DNA from: CAYQDF01 sp964416175
GTDB lineage: Bacteria > Chloroflexota > Anaerolineae > Anaerolineales > UBA4823
NCBI GenBank assembly: GCA_964416175.1
Contig: CAYQDF010000025.1
Location: 1 to 33,873, forward strand
Direction of reading: 5' to 3'
Length of the DNA stretch: 33,873 nucleotides
Program-made: the position numbers and the translations under genes
Shown: positions 15,266 to 24,258 of the stretch, one piece after another
Numbering within the stretch: the stretch's first letter is position 1
Layout of the letters: each line of letters begins with the position of its first letter
The notes under the pieces: model-generated
The model's database searches: none
The model's input: the letters and a program-made list of their open reading frames with translations, nothing else
Told to the model about the DNA's origin: nothing

Positions 15266-16876
15266 TCATTCCCGAAATATCCTCACTCTCCGGTAGGGCT
15301 CTTTTCCGTAGGAATGCGAGGTCAGGTTGTACTGGCGGGCCATCTCGTGCTGCAAACGGCGGATGTAGGCGGAGGCGGGGGGTAGTTCCACCCAGCGCTC
15401 GCCGTTCAGCACGGCATTGATGGCGCCCTCTGTCTCGCTCAGCGCGCTCTCCACGCTCTGCTCGTCCGGGCCTTCACGGGACAGGTTAAACAGGTCGCTC
15501 AGGAACTGCTGCATCTGGTTGACGGTGTTGGACCGCAGAACGTGGATCGGCATGCCGCGATTTTCAGCGTCGAGGAGGGTGCGCTGGCGGTTGCGGTAAT
15601 AAGACCGCAGGGTGACCAGGACATCTGCTTCGCCGACGTCTTTCACGACCAGGATGGGGACGCCGATCCGCTTGGCAGCCTGGACCAGGCGGTTGCGCGC
15701 CACGCCGTAAGCGTAAATGCGGACCGTCCGCAGCTGACCATCGCCACGCTGGTTGTTGGATGCGCTGGCGGCGGGCACCTCTTCCTGGACCGGACCCCCA
15801 AATCGCCGCGGACCTCCATTGGCCGTCCGGCGAAAGCCCGCCTGGGACGGGATGGCCTGGCGCGGGAACACCGCCGCGCTTGGTCTTTCGATCTTGATTT
15901 CTCCACCCGGGCCTCGTGTGCGGATCTCAGGCGGCAGCGGGTAGCCGCGCAGCAGCGCATCCACTGCCTCGGCCACGTCGTTGTGCACCGCCAGCCGGTC
16001 CCGAGTCTGGATTTCGATCAGCACGTCGAAAGTGGGCGGGGAGCGGCGCTCGAGGACCGTCTTCTGCGTGCCGCGGCGGCGGGCTTCCTCGTCCGAAAGC
16101 GTGACCGATTCGATCCCCCCCACCAGGTCTGAGAGGGTCGGGTTGAGGAGCAGGTTTTCCAGGGTGTTGCCGTGCGCGGTGCCGATCAGCTGTACGCCGC
16201 GCTCGGCGATAGTGCGCGCTGCAGCAGCCTCCAGCTCGCGGCCGATCTCGTCGATGACGATCACTTCCGGGTTGTGGTTCTCGACCGCTTCGATCATTAC
16301 TTCGTGCTGCAGGGCAGGTGTGGCGACCTGCATGCGTCGCGCCCGGCCGACAGCGGGATGCGGCACGTCGCCATCCCCGCCGATCTCGTTGGAGGTGTCC
16401 ACAACCACCACCCGGCGCGTCTCTGCCAGGATGCGCGCCGCCTCGCGCAGCTGGGTCGTCTTGCCGATGCCAGGCCGGCCCAGGAGCAGCAGGTTCTTGC
16501 CGCTCTCGATCAGGTCCTTGATGATGTCGGTGGTGCCGTACACGGCCCGGCCAACCCGACAGGTCAGGCCGACGATATGCCCGCGCCGGTTCCGGATGGC
16601 TGAGATGCGGTGCAGCGTGCGCTCCAGCCCGGCGCGGTTATCGCTGTCGAATTCCCCAATTCGTTCGACCACGTAATCGATGTCTGAGTGCGTGACTTCC
16701 GACCGGCTGAGGACGACTTCCCGGTCGACGAAGCGCGCCGTCGGCACCCGCCCGAGATCCAGGATCACCTCTAATAGGTCTTCACTGTCGCCCGCCTCCG
16801 TGACTGCCCGGGCGATCTGAGGGGGCAAAACATCCAGTAAAGCCTGTAAATCGTCTGTGATTCGACGCTGTGTCAT
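15266..16876 (-). CDS. Ycf45/SpoIIIAA-like AAA ATPase with C-terminal R3H domain
   Basis: This 536-residue cytoplasmic protein combines a secretion-type ATPase core with a nucleic-acid-binding tail. Walker A is GRPGIGKTT (133-141) and Walker B is VIVIDE (205-210), followed by AHGNTLENLL, the pattern of SpoIIIAA and cyanobacterial/plastid Ycf45. A low-complexity linker (about 330-385) precedes a second region, and the last 40 residues form an R3H single-stranded nucleic-acid binding motif (RRLQHEMARQYNLTSHSYG...RRVRIF). The function in Chloroflexota is not established. The ATG overlaps the GNAT-like stop by the ATGA arrangement. Confidence 0.9.
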   Translation of the reverse strand: MTQRRITDDLQALLDVLPPQIARAVTEAGDSEDLLEVILDLGRVPTARFVDREVVLSRSEVTHSDIDYVVERIGEFDSDNRAGLERTLHRISAIRNRRGHIVGLTCRVGRAVYGTTDIIKDLIESGKNLLLLGRPGIGKTTQLREAARILAETRRVVVVDTSNEIGGDGDVPHPAVGRARRMQVATPALQHEVMIEAVENHNPEVIVIDEIGRELEAAAARTIAERGVQLIGTAHGNTLENLLLNPTLSDLVGGIESVTLSDEEARRRGTQKTVLERRSPPTFDVLIEIQTRDRLAVHNDVAEAVDALLRGYPLPPEIRTRGPGGEIKIERPSAAVFPRQAIPSQAGFRRTANGGPRRFGGPVQEEVPAASASNNQRGDGQLRTVRIYAYGVARNRLVQAAKRIGVPILVVKDVGEADVLVTLRSYYRNRQRTLLDAENRGMPIHVLRSNTVNQMQQFLSDLFNLSREGPDEQSVESALSETEGAINAVLNGERWVELPPASAYIRRLQHEMARQYNLTSHSYGKEPYRRVRIFRE

Positions 16877-17817
16877 TTAATCGTTTCGTTCATCTCCGTT
16901 CGAGCAAAAGGTGCGCTGGTCTCCCCTTCAATCGCCGGCAGAGCAAAAGAGGGGATCACGCGCTTGGCGATCGCCAGGTGCTTGACCATCACAGCCTGGA
17001 CCGGGCCAGGTTCGGCCCCCAGTTCTTCGAGGGCGTGCTCCAGCCAGGATTGGTAAGACCGGACGCACAGGTAGACCGGCTTCCCCCGACTGTTGGTGAG
17101 CCTGTCGAGCAGGTCCAGGAGGCGGTCGTTTCCCAGCTCGAGGTCCGGGTGGATGAAGGGCTGCACCCAGGTCCCCCGGGAACCGCTCTTGACCTCCACG
17201 TAAGCCAACACCTCCCCGTCCTGTTCAGAGACCAGGCCATGCAGGTGGCTGGTCGGCATCGGTTCGACCTGCTGCACCAGACCGGGGACCAGCGTGTTGT
17301 AGAGCGAGCGGACGGCGATCATGTCCCGATCGCTCCCGGTCCGCCAGAACCGTCCTCCGGAACCGCCTTCAAAATCTTCTGCAATCCGCCAGACTCGCTG
17401 GCGGATGTAGACGGCAAATCCAGCGCTTCGCAAGGTTTCGAAGGCCGGCGTCCGCTCGTCCACCTCGGCAACCAGGTGCAGCGCCCCCCGCGCCCCGATG
17501 TACTGGATCATATGATCGAGCATGGCCTGGAGCCCCCCGGACTCGAGGGCCGATTCGGGCGCCAGGAATGAGAGTCGGGCGATCTGCTCTCCCTGGGTGT
17601 GGGTGATCTGGCCCAGCAGCGGCACCGCGCAGTGTTGTTTATCGGCGCAGAGGAGCGTAAATATCCCGGTGGCGGGAGCAAAGTAAGAGAGCATCGCACC
17701 GGCAGGGACGATCATCTCCCCACGCGTCAGGATCGCTGCGTTGTCGAAAAACAGGCCCTGGTTGCGGTAGCGGAGCAGGATGGGCAGGTCGCGCCAATCG
17801 AACGGTCGGATGTGCAT
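16873..17817 (-). CDS. GNAT-like acetyltransferase-related protein
   Basis: This 314-residue protein appears to have two GNAT-type halves: residues 1-150 (MHIRPFDWRDLPILLRYRNQ to AFETLRSAGFAVYIRQRVW) and 155-290 (RDMIAVRSLYNTLVPGLVQQVE to HALEELGAEPGPVQAVMVKH). Neither half shows a clear acetyl-CoA pyrophosphate loop, so activity is uncertain. The family is common in Chloroflexota next to similar ATPase genes, as I recall. It overlaps the downstream Ycf45-like gene by ATGA, so translation is coupled. It starts 12 bases after pdxT ends. Confidence 0.7.
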   Translation of the reverse strand: MHIRPFDWRDLPILLRYRNQGLFFDNAAILTRGEMIVPAGAMLSYFAPATGIFTLLCADKQHCAVPLLGQITHTQGEQIARLSFLAPESALESGGLQAMLDHMIQYIGARGALHLVAEVDERTPAFETLRSAGFAVYIRQRVWRIAEDFEGGSGGRFWRTGSDRDMIAVRSLYNTLVPGLVQQVEPMPTSHLHGLVSEQDGEVLAYVEVKSGSRGTWVQPFIHPDLELGNDRLLDLLDRLTNSRGKPVYLCVRSYQSWLEHALEELGAEPGPVQAVMVKHLAIAKRVIPSFALPAIEGETSAPFARTEMNETIK

Positions 17818-17829
17818 GAGAGACCTGGC

Positions 17830-18408
17830 TTACCCTGCCAGCCGTAAGAAATACCGGTGAAAGCGGTCATCCCCAGTCAGCTCCGGGTGGAAGGCAGTCG
17901 CCAGCAGCCGGCCCTGCTCCGCAGCGACGATCGCTCCGTCGGGCAGGGTCGCCAACACGCGCGCCGGGGGCTCGACTTTCTCGATCAACGGCGCGCGAAT
18001 GAAGACCGCATGGAAAAGATGCTGGTTCGATCCTACCTTCTCCAGGGCCGGGACCTCCAGGTCGATCTCGAAGCTGGCCACCTGGCGGCCGAAGGCATTG
18101 CGCTCCACCGTGATGTCCATCAGTTCTAGCAGAGGCTGCTGGCGCCTGGCATCCTTCGATAGGAAAATTGCCCCGGCGCAGGTGCCCCAGATGGCTTTTT
18201 CTCGCCCAAACTCTCGCAACGGTTCGATCAAGCCATAATCACCAGCCAGCTTGCCGATTGTGGTCGATTCCCCGCCGGGGATGATCAGGCCATCCAGTTC
18301 CGCCAGGTGCCCGGGGAGCCGGACTTCGACTGCTTCGACCCCGAGACGCTTGAGGATGCTGAGATGCTCCGCGAAATCTCCTTGAAGTGCAAGTACACCG
18401 ATCCGCAT
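17830..18408 (-). CDS. pdxT: Pyridoxal 5'-phosphate synthase glutaminase subunit
   Basis: This 192-residue subunit hydrolyses glutamine and delivers ammonia to PdxS for making pyridoxal phosphate. The class I glutaminase triad is complete: Cys78 in GTCAGAIF, with His174 and Glu176 in FHPELTGDD. The oxyanion segment GGESTT is at 45-50. The start is taken as ATG at 18406-18408, which gives the family-typical MRIGVLALQGDF. An in-frame TTG three codons upstream (18417) is possible, and neither has a clear ribosome site. The pdxS stop is 17 bases upstream. Confidence 0.94.
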   Translation of the reverse strand: MRIGVLALQGDFAEHLSILKRLGVEAVEVRLPGHLAELDGLIIPGGESTTIGKLAGDYGLIEPLREFGREKAIWGTCAGAIFLSKDARRQQPLLELMDITVERNAFGRQVASFEIDLEVPALEKVGSNQHLFHAVFIRAPLIEKVEPPARVLATLPDGAIVAAEQGRLLATAFHPELTGDDRFHRYFLRLAG

Positions 18409-18425
18409 AAACGACAATCGAGCGG

Positions 18426-19313
18426 CTACCAGCCTCGCCCGGCGATCAGTTCCGTCTCAGGGATGGCGGAGACCTGCCGGCCGACCATGGGTTCGCCCAG
18501 GTTCCGGCTGACCTCGGCCAGGATGTAGGGGTCGTTGTAGTGGGTCACAGCCTTGACGATGGCCGCGCCGCGCCTTGCCGGGTCGCCGGATTTGAAGATT
18601 CCCGACCCGACAAAGACACCGTCCATGCCCAGTTGCATCATCATCGCCGCATCGGCGGGGGTTGCGATGCCGCCGGCGGCAAAGTTCACCACGGGCAGGC
18701 GGCCCAGGGCGCGGGTCTCGAGCACCAGCTCGTAAGGCGCTCCGATCTCCTTAGAGTAGCTCATCAGCTCCTCTTCGGGCATGTGCTGCAGACGGCGGAT
18801 CTCGCCCAGGACGGCTCGCGCATGGCGCACCGCCTCGACCACATCCCCCGTGCCGGCTTCGCCCTTGGTGCGGATCATGGCTGCCCCTTCGCCGATCCGG
18901 CGCAGCGCTTCGCCCAGGTTCCGGCAGCCGCAGACGAAGGGCACTTTGAATTCGTGTTTGTTGATATGGTGCGCTTCATCCGCCGGAGTCAGCACTTCCG
19001 ATTCATCGATGTAGTCTACGCCAATGGCTTCCAGGATCTGGGCTTCGACGAAGTGGCCTATCCTGACCTTCGCCATCACCGGGATAGTGACCGTGTCCAT
19101 GATCTGCAGGATCAGCTCCGGGTCGCTCATGCGCGCCACGCCGCCGTGTGCACGGATGTCTGCTGGGACGCGCTCGAGCGCCATTACCGCCACCGCGCCG
19201 GCGTCTTCAGCGATACGGGCGTGCTCCGGGGTGACCACGTCCATGATCACGCCGCCCTTGAGCATCTGAGCCAGGCCCTTCTTGACAGCAAACGTAGCTA
19301 CTTGCTTCTCCAT
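18426..19313 (-). CDS. pdxS: Pyridoxal 5'-phosphate synthase lyase subunit
   Basis: This 295-residue subunit condenses ribose 5-phosphate, glyceraldehyde 3-phosphate and ammonia into pyridoxal phosphate. The two lysines of the mechanism are present: Lys82 in PVMAKVRIGHF and Lys150 in MIRTKGEAGTGDV. The sequence is highly conserved throughout (GGVIMDVVTPE, VDYIDESEVLTPADE, VCGCRNLGEALRRI). The ATG has a GGAGG site 9 bases upstream, and pdxT follows in the same unit under the promoter at 19359-19387. Confidence 0.97.
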   Translation of the reverse strand: MEKQVATFAVKKGLAQMLKGGVIMDVVTPEHARIAEDAGAVAVMALERVPADIRAHGGVARMSDPELILQIMDTVTIPVMAKVRIGHFVEAQILEAIGVDYIDESEVLTPADEAHHINKHEFKVPFVCGCRNLGEALRRIGEGAAMIRTKGEAGTGDVVEAVRHARAVLGEIRRLQHMPEEELMSYSKEIGAPYELVLETRALGRLPVVNFAAGGIATPADAAMMMQLGMDGVFVGSGIFKSGDPARRGAAIVKAVTHYNDPYILAEVSRNLGEPMVGRQVSAIPETELIAGRGW

Positions 19314-19358
19314 ACTGTCAAAACCTCCAGATATTTAGCCACATTACGAATTAATAAC

Positions 19359-19387
19359 ATTCTACCACGCCGGGAAATGGCTGGCAA
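19359..19387 (-). promoter_or_regulatory. Promoter of pdxST
   Basis: On the minus strand TTGCCA (19382-19387) and TAGAAT (19359-19364), each matching 5 of 6 consensus bases, are separated by 17 bases. They stand about 45 bases upstream of the pdxS start codon, a good match to a housekeeping promoter. Confidence 0.75.
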
Positions 19388-19486
19388 TTGGGGGATGAAT
19401 CTGCCAGGCTTATCGGACGGGATGTTACTGATGCTGCCAGATCAAGCCGCCGCAACGCCTGTCTTTTGGTGAGATAATATAAACAT

Positions 19487-19525
19487 CCGCCGGGGCTGGT
19501 TGTCCCCCCCAACCAGCTCCGGCGG
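19487..19525 (-). terminator. Strong hairpin after the diguanylate cyclase gene
   Basis: Two 16-base arms, CCGCCGGGGCTGGTTG (19487-19502) and CAACCAGCTCCGGCGG (19510-19525), pair at 15 positions plus one G-T around a 7-base C-rich loop. On the minus strand it lies 25 bases after the cyclase stop and is followed by ATGTTTATATTAT, a loose U-rich run. It most likely terminates that gene and insulates pdxST. The rest of the 19314-19550 gap holds the pdxS promoter and nothing else I can name. Confidence 0.6.
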
Positions 19526-19550
19526 TGTTCACCTCCGGAACATCTCCGAC

Positions 19551-20459
19551 TCACATTTTGCGCCGCTTATTCTCGTACAGGGCTTTATCTGCCTGAATAA
19601 TCATCTCCTCCAGGGTGAGCCCCTGGTGGGGATCGAACTGCGCGACGCCGATGCTCAGAGAGAGCTGGTAGTAGCGGTTGTGCGCATTATGATTCCCAAT
19701 GTTTTGCTGCAGGCGATTCATCATTTTCTGCACCCCGGTCGCCGGCGCATTGAGCGCCATCACGATGAACTCATCTCCCCCCAGGCGTGCGATCAGGTCC
19801 GAAGTCCGGAAGGTCTCTTTCAAGATCATCGCCACCGATTTGAGGGCACGATCGCCCTCCGTGTGGCCGAAGCTATCGTTGATGTTCTTCAAGCCATCCA
19901 GGTCGGCGAACAGGATGACGAGCTCCCAATTCTCTCTTTGCGCGATCTTCAGCTGGGGGTGCGCCATCGAAATAAATCCCCGGCGGTTGAGCAGCCCGGT
20001 CAGCTCATCGTAGAATGAGAGTTGCTGGAGGATCAGCCGGGAATGGTTTCGTTCGATGGCGAAGATCAATGCTCGCCGCAGCTGCGTGGTATTCATCTCC
20101 CCTTTAATGAGATAATCCTGAGCGCCTTCTCGCAGGACTTCGACCGCCTCAGATTTGTCTTCGAAAGCCGAAGTCACCACGATCGGCAGCTCCGGAGCCC
20201 GGCCGAAAACCTCGCTAAATGTTCCCAAACCCCGGGAATCCGGCAGGCTCAAGTCGAGCATGATCACATCGAATGGCTCCTGTTCGAGGACAGAAAGGGC
20301 GTTCGTCAGGCTCTGGACGCGCCGCGCCGCAAACTGCCCCGAATTAATTCCAATCGAGACAACCTGAAACCAGGGATTATCCACTGGCGGCGTTTCCTCA
20401 ACCACCAACACTTTGATCGGCTCTTTTTTCGTAGATGGAGGCAATCTGGGCTCCTGCAA
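19551..20459 (-). CDS. Response regulator receiver-GGDEF diguanylate cyclase
   Basis: This 302-residue protein should make cyclic di-GMP when its receiver is phosphorylated. The receiver (about 16-135) has Asp69 in MLDLSLPDS as phosphoacceptor, Thr/Ser at 96-97 and Lys119 in YLIKGE. The GGDEF domain (about 148-302) starts with DELTGLLNRRGF and has an intact GGDEF at 227-231. An RxxD inhibitory site (Arg218-Asp221) stands five residues ahead, so product feedback is likely. The start is TTG with GGGAAGAAG nearby; an upstream in-frame stop excludes a longer protein. No histidine kinase is adjacent. Confidence 0.92.
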   Translation of the reverse strand: MQEPRLPPSTKKEPIKVLVVEETPPVDNPWFQVVSIGINSGQFAARRVQSLTNALSVLEQEPFDVIMLDLSLPDSRGLGTFSEVFGRAPELPIVVTSAFEDKSEAVEVLREGAQDYLIKGEMNTTQLRRALIFAIERNHSRLILQQLSFYDELTGLLNRRGFISMAHPQLKIAQRENWELVILFADLDGLKNINDSFGHTEGDRALKSVAMILKETFRTSDLIARLGGDEFIVMALNAPATGVQKMMNRLQQNIGNHNAHNRYYQLSLSIGVAQFDPHQGLTLEEMIIQADKALYENKRRKM

Positions 20460-20582
20460 AGAGAGCTTCTTCCCGGCTTCGTGAAGGATTTCTCTACTTC
20501 ATAAGTTTAGATTGGTGTGCGGAAATTGTCAACCTGGTTTTTCTTAAATCTATGCGGATTTCTTCCTGCATGAGCGAACCAT

Positions 20583-20612
20583 CTGGCAGTTTTACGGCAC
20601 TCGATGTATACT
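20583..20612 (+). promoter_or_regulatory. Probable dnaN promoter
   Basis: CTGGCA (20583-20588) and TATACT (20607-20612) are separated by 18 bases, about 50 bases before the dnaN ATG. A GGAGG ribosome site follows at about 20648-20652. No DnaA boxes are obvious in the 20460-20661 gap. Confidence 0.45.
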
Positions 20613-20661
20613 CATTAGAACCCACGCGACATAATCAGAACGCAGTTGGAGGTCAGCGATT

Positions 20662-21834
20662 ATGAATGTATCCGTCCTTCAGGAGAATCTGGCTCATGGA
20701 CTGAACATCGTCTCCAGGGCTGTATCGCCGCGCAGCACGCTTCCCGTGCTGTCGAATGTCCTGATCGCCACCGATGAAGGCCGCCTGCGCCTTTCAGCCA
20801 CTAACCTGGAGCTGGGGATCACCTGTTGGATCGGCGCCAAGATCAATGAGGAAGGGTCAACGACGGTACCCGCGCGCACCTTCACCGAACTGGTAAACAC
20901 ACTCTCGGAGCAGCAGGTCGATTTGACGTTGAGCGTCCGCACCCAGACCTTGAACGTGCGCTGCGGCTCCTCGAACACCGATCTCAAGTGCATCGATTCC
21001 CAGGAATTCCCGCCGGTCACATCCCCCGACTCGGCAGACGCGATCGAGATCAACCTGGCAGAGTTCAAAGAGATGATCCAGCAGGTCGCCTTCAGTGCCT
21101 CGACCGACGAAGCCCGTCCCATCCTGACCGGCGTCTTGCTGAAAGTCAGCTCACCCGCTGGTGCAGATGGCAGCAACCTGACGATGGCTGCAGCAGATGG
21201 TTTCCGCCTCTCTGTGCGCAAAACGCTGCTCCCTTCGACCGTCTCGCGTTCCATCAGTGCCGTCGTCCCGGCGCGCGCGCTGGTCGAGCTCGCCCGCATC
21301 GCCAGCGACGCCCTGCAGAAACGGGGCGAGGCTGACCAGACCGTCACCATGCTCCTGCCGCCGGGCCGTGGCCAGATCATCTTTCGCATGAAGGATGTCG
21401 AGCTGGTCTCGCAACTGATCGAGGGCAGCTTCCCAGATTATGAACAGATCATCCCGCGCAGCTACCAGACACGCAGCGTGGTATCAACCTCTCAGTTTCA
21501 CAAAGCCTGCAAACAGGCCGAAATCTTTGCCCGCGAAGGCTCGCACATCACGCGCATCAATATCACCCCCGGAGGTGAACTGAAGCCTGGCAATCTGCTG
21601 ATCACCGGTCAATCCGAGGAGACAGGCTCCAGCCAGACGGAAATCATCGCGACTGTCGATGGAAAAGAGCTGCTGATCGCCTTTAACGTTCGATTTCTCC
21701 TGGAAGTCCTGGATGTGATCCGCACTCCGGAGGTGGCGCTGGAGACCAGCCTGGACACTGCGCCAGGTGTCATTCGCCCGGTCGGCGAAGACAACTTCCT
21801 GCACGTGATCATGCCGATGCACCTGGGCAGCTGA
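20662..21834 (+). CDS. dnaN: DNA polymerase III beta subunit (sliding clamp)
   Basis: This 390-residue protein is the ring-shaped processivity clamp that holds replicative polymerase on DNA. The three-domain pattern is recognisable from MNVSVLQENLAHGLNIVSRAVSPRSTLPVLSN, through the central AADGFRLSVRKTLLP and FPDYEQIIPRSYQT, to the C-terminal ending in the family-typical HVIMPMHLG. Length is about 20 residues more than in E. coli. It is not next to dnaA or recF here, so this may be a relocated dnaN or an organism where the usual cluster is broken. Confidence 0.96.
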   Translation: MNVSVLQENLAHGLNIVSRAVSPRSTLPVLSNVLIATDEGRLRLSATNLELGITCWIGAKINEEGSTTVPARTFTELVNTLSEQQVDLTLSVRTQTLNVRCGSSNTDLKCIDSQEFPPVTSPDSADAIEINLAEFKEMIQQVAFSASTDEARPILTGVLLKVSSPAGADGSNLTMAAADGFRLSVRKTLLPSTVSRSISAVVPARALVELARIASDALQKRGEADQTVTMLLPPGRGQIIFRMKDVELVSQLIEGSFPDYEQIIPRSYQTRSVVSTSQFHKACKQAEIFAREGSHITRINITPGGELKPGNLLITGQSEETGSSQTEIIATVDGKELLIAFNVRFLLEVLDVIRTPEVALETSLDTAPGVIRPVGEDNFLHVIMPMHLGS

Positions 21835-21926
21835 GCTGCCTCCTCACCACCGTCTCTCCGTTCGCTTTGGCACGTTGGCATCCGCCTCACGCGCCAATTT
21901 TCTAAGTTCGCCCATCTGAGCAGTCC

Positions 21927-24254
21927 ATGACCCTTCCCTCAGCTTCGACGGACCGCGTTCAACGGATATATACAGCGTTAGCCCAGTACCCGATCCTCCA
22001 GGTGCGGATCCGGGCGCGCATGCGGCGAGAGCTGTTCGAGCGCGGCGTCATTACTCCCCAGCAGTTTGAAGCCGAGGTGCGCGACCGCGCCATCGAATCC
22101 CAGGCGCGGGAGGGGTTGCACAACCCCTTCCAGGAAGAGCCAGTGGAAGTGTGGGAAACCAGGCTGGAAAGCATCCGCAGCCACCTGACCGACTTTTACT
22201 TCGCATACAACCTGCCGCATGAGCTCTTTGAACAAATCGTGCGCGACGTCCTCGCCGAGCGCGGCGCCCAGGCCGACGACCTGCTGGTCTCGTTCAACCC
22301 CGAGCTCGCTCCGCAGAACATGCTTTTCGAGCAGGCGCTCGCCATCGAGAAGCTGCCTCTCAGCGAGCGGCAGCGAGCCGAAGCCCGCCTGCGCGAGATC
22401 AAGGTCGTCCTGATCCGCCGCATGATCAGTGATCAGCTGGCTTACATCAACATCGCCAGGGACTGGTTCACCGTCGCTGACCTGGCTGAGATCAAAAAGC
22501 GCAAGATTGGCCAGGGGAAGATCGGCGGGAAGGCTGCCGGGATGCTGCTCGCCCTCCGCATCCTCAGCGAGGTGGCTGGCGAGGAAGTCCTTGCCTATCT
22601 GCGCATCCCGGAATCCTACTTCATCGGGGCCGACGTGATGTACTCCTTCATGGCGGTGAACAACCTGATGCACTGGAACGACCAAAAATACAAATCCGAA
22701 GAGCAGATCCGCGCTGAGTATCCCCAGCTTCGGGAGGAATACCTGCGGGGGGAGTTCCCGCTCGATATCCAGGAAGAGTTGGATAAGCTGCTGGATTCCA
22801 TCGGCGACCAGCCGTTAATCGTCCGCTCCTCCAGCCTGCTCGAAGATAACTTTGGGACCTCCTTCGCCGGCAAATACGACAGCGTCTTCTGCCCGAACCA
22901 GGGCGCGCCTGAAGAGAATCGCCGGCAGTTGATCCGGGCCATCACCCAGGTTTATGCCAGCACCCTTAATCCAGATGCCCTGCTTTACCGCCGCAGTAAG
23001 GGGCTGCAGGACTACGACGAGCGCATGGCAATCCTGATCCAGGTTGTGCAGGGAGAACGCTTTGGGCGTTACTTCCTCCCACATGCGGCCGGCGTCGCCT
23101 TCAGCCGTAACCTTTACCGTTGGTCTCCGATCATCCGCCGGGAGGATGGCTTCGTCCGGCTGGTGTGGGGGTTGGGCACCCGGGCGGTGGAACGCGTTGG
23201 TAACGATTATCCGCGTCTGGTCGCTTTGAGCCATCCCCTCCTCCACCCTGAAGCTTCCTCAAAAGCCATTCGCCTGTACTCCCAGAAATTCGTCGATCTG
23301 ATCGACCTCAACGACAACGTCCTCAAGACCCTGCCCATCACGGAAGTGCTGGACCCCCATTACCCTGTCCTGCGCTACCTGGCCCAGGTCGACCAGGGCG
23401 GGTACCTGGCACCGATCCACAGCCTGTTGATGGGCGAAAAGACGAGTCAGCTGGTCCTGACCTTCGATGAGCTGCTGCGCCGGACCCAGCTCGGCGAGCG
23501 GCTGCGCAAAGTGCTGAAGACGCTCGAGACTCATTATCACGCCCCCGTTGACACGGAGTTCACCGTCAAGATCACGGATCCGCAGAACACGCAGCCCAAC
23601 GTGGAGATCTACCTCCTGCAATGCCGCCCGTTAAGCCACCTGCGCGAGAGCGACGTATATCTTCCCAAGGACATCCCTCAGGAGGACATCGTGTTTTCCA
23701 CTCAGCGCATGGTCCCCCGCGGGCGGGTGGATGGGATCGAGTACGTAGTTTTTGTTTCACCCGAGGCTTACTTTGCCTTGCCCACTGAGACGGCCCGAGC
23801 CGGAGTCGGGCGCACCATCAGCAAGCTTAACGCCGCCCTGGTCGGCAGATCCTTCATTTGCATCGGTCCGGGACGGTGGGGCACCCGTAACCCCGATCTG
23901 GGGGTCTTTATCGGCTATTCAGATATCTACAACACCAGGGCGCTGGTCGAGATCACGGGCAGAGAGATCGGCCTGGAGCCAGAGCCTTCCTTTGGCACGC
24001 ACTTTTTCCAGGACCTGATCGAAGCGAACATCTACCCGCTCGCCATTTACCTGGATGACCCGGACGTGGTCTTCAACCGAGATTTCTTCTACCGCACCCC
24101 TAACGTCCTCGAGGAATACCTCCCCTCTATCAATTCTTCCTGCCTGCGGCTGATCCCGGTCAGCGCGTACCGCCCAGCGCACACATTGAGCCTGGTCATG
24201 GACGATGAGCAGGGTCAGGCAGCTGCATTCCTGGTGCCCACAGTAGAGGATTGA
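21927..24254 (+). CDS. PEP/pyruvate-binding domain protein without the PPDK catalytic partner domains
   Basis: This 775-residue cytoplasmic protein has a helical N-terminus (1-190), then an ATP-grasp-like nucleotide/PEP-synthase N-domain. GKIGGKAAGM (197-206) and VRSSSLLEDNFGTSFAGKYDSVF-type residues (299-321) match the PEP synthase/pyruvate phosphate dikinase family, as does QCRPLS near 565. The phosphohistidine swivelling domain and the PEP-binding barrel of those enzymes are missing. In their place is a C-terminal region with GPGRWGTRNPDLGV and a later HFFQDL segment that I cannot assign. It ends 4 bases before the deoxynucleoside kinase gene, so they are co-expressed. The reaction is unknown. 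Confidence 0.8.
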   Translation: MTLPSASTDRVQRIYTALAQYPILQVRIRARMRRELFERGVITPQQFEAEVRDRAIESQAREGLHNPFQEEPVEVWETRLESIRSHLTDFYFAYNLPHELFEQIVRDVLAERGAQADDLLVSFNPELAPQNMLFEQALAIEKLPLSERQRAEARLREIKVVLIRRMISDQLAYINIARDWFTVADLAEIKKRKIGQGKIGGKAAGMLLALRILSEVAGEEVLAYLRIPESYFIGADVMYSFMAVNNLMHWNDQKYKSEEQIRAEYPQLREEYLRGEFPLDIQEELDKLLDSIGDQPLIVRSSSLLEDNFGTSFAGKYDSVFCPNQGAPEENRRQLIRAITQVYASTLNPDALLYRRSKGLQDYDERMAILIQVVQGERFGRYFLPHAAGVAFSRNLYRWSPIIRREDGFVRLVWGLGTRAVERVGNDYPRLVALSHPLLHPEASSKAIRLYSQKFVDLIDLNDNVLKTLPITEVLDPHYPVLRYLAQVDQGGYLAPIHSLLMGEKTSQLVLTFDELLRRTQLGERLRKVLKTLETHYHAPVDTEFTVKITDPQNTQPNVEIYLLQCRPLSHLRESDVYLPKDIPQEDIVFSTQRMVPRGRVDGIEYVVFVSPEAYFALPTETARAGVGRTISKLNAALVGRSFICIGPGRWGTRNPDLGVFIGYSDIYNTRALVEITGREIGLEPEPSFGTHFFQDLIEANIYPLAIYLDDPDVVFNRDFFYRTPNVLEEYLPSINSSCLRLIPVSAYRPAHTLSLVMDDEQGQAAAFLVPTVED

Positions 24255-24258
24255 TCAG

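Noticed and set aside
20460..20661. Replication origin next to dnaN
   Set aside because: No DnaA-box-like TTATCCACA clusters or AT-rich unwinding region are visible, and dnaA and recF are absent.
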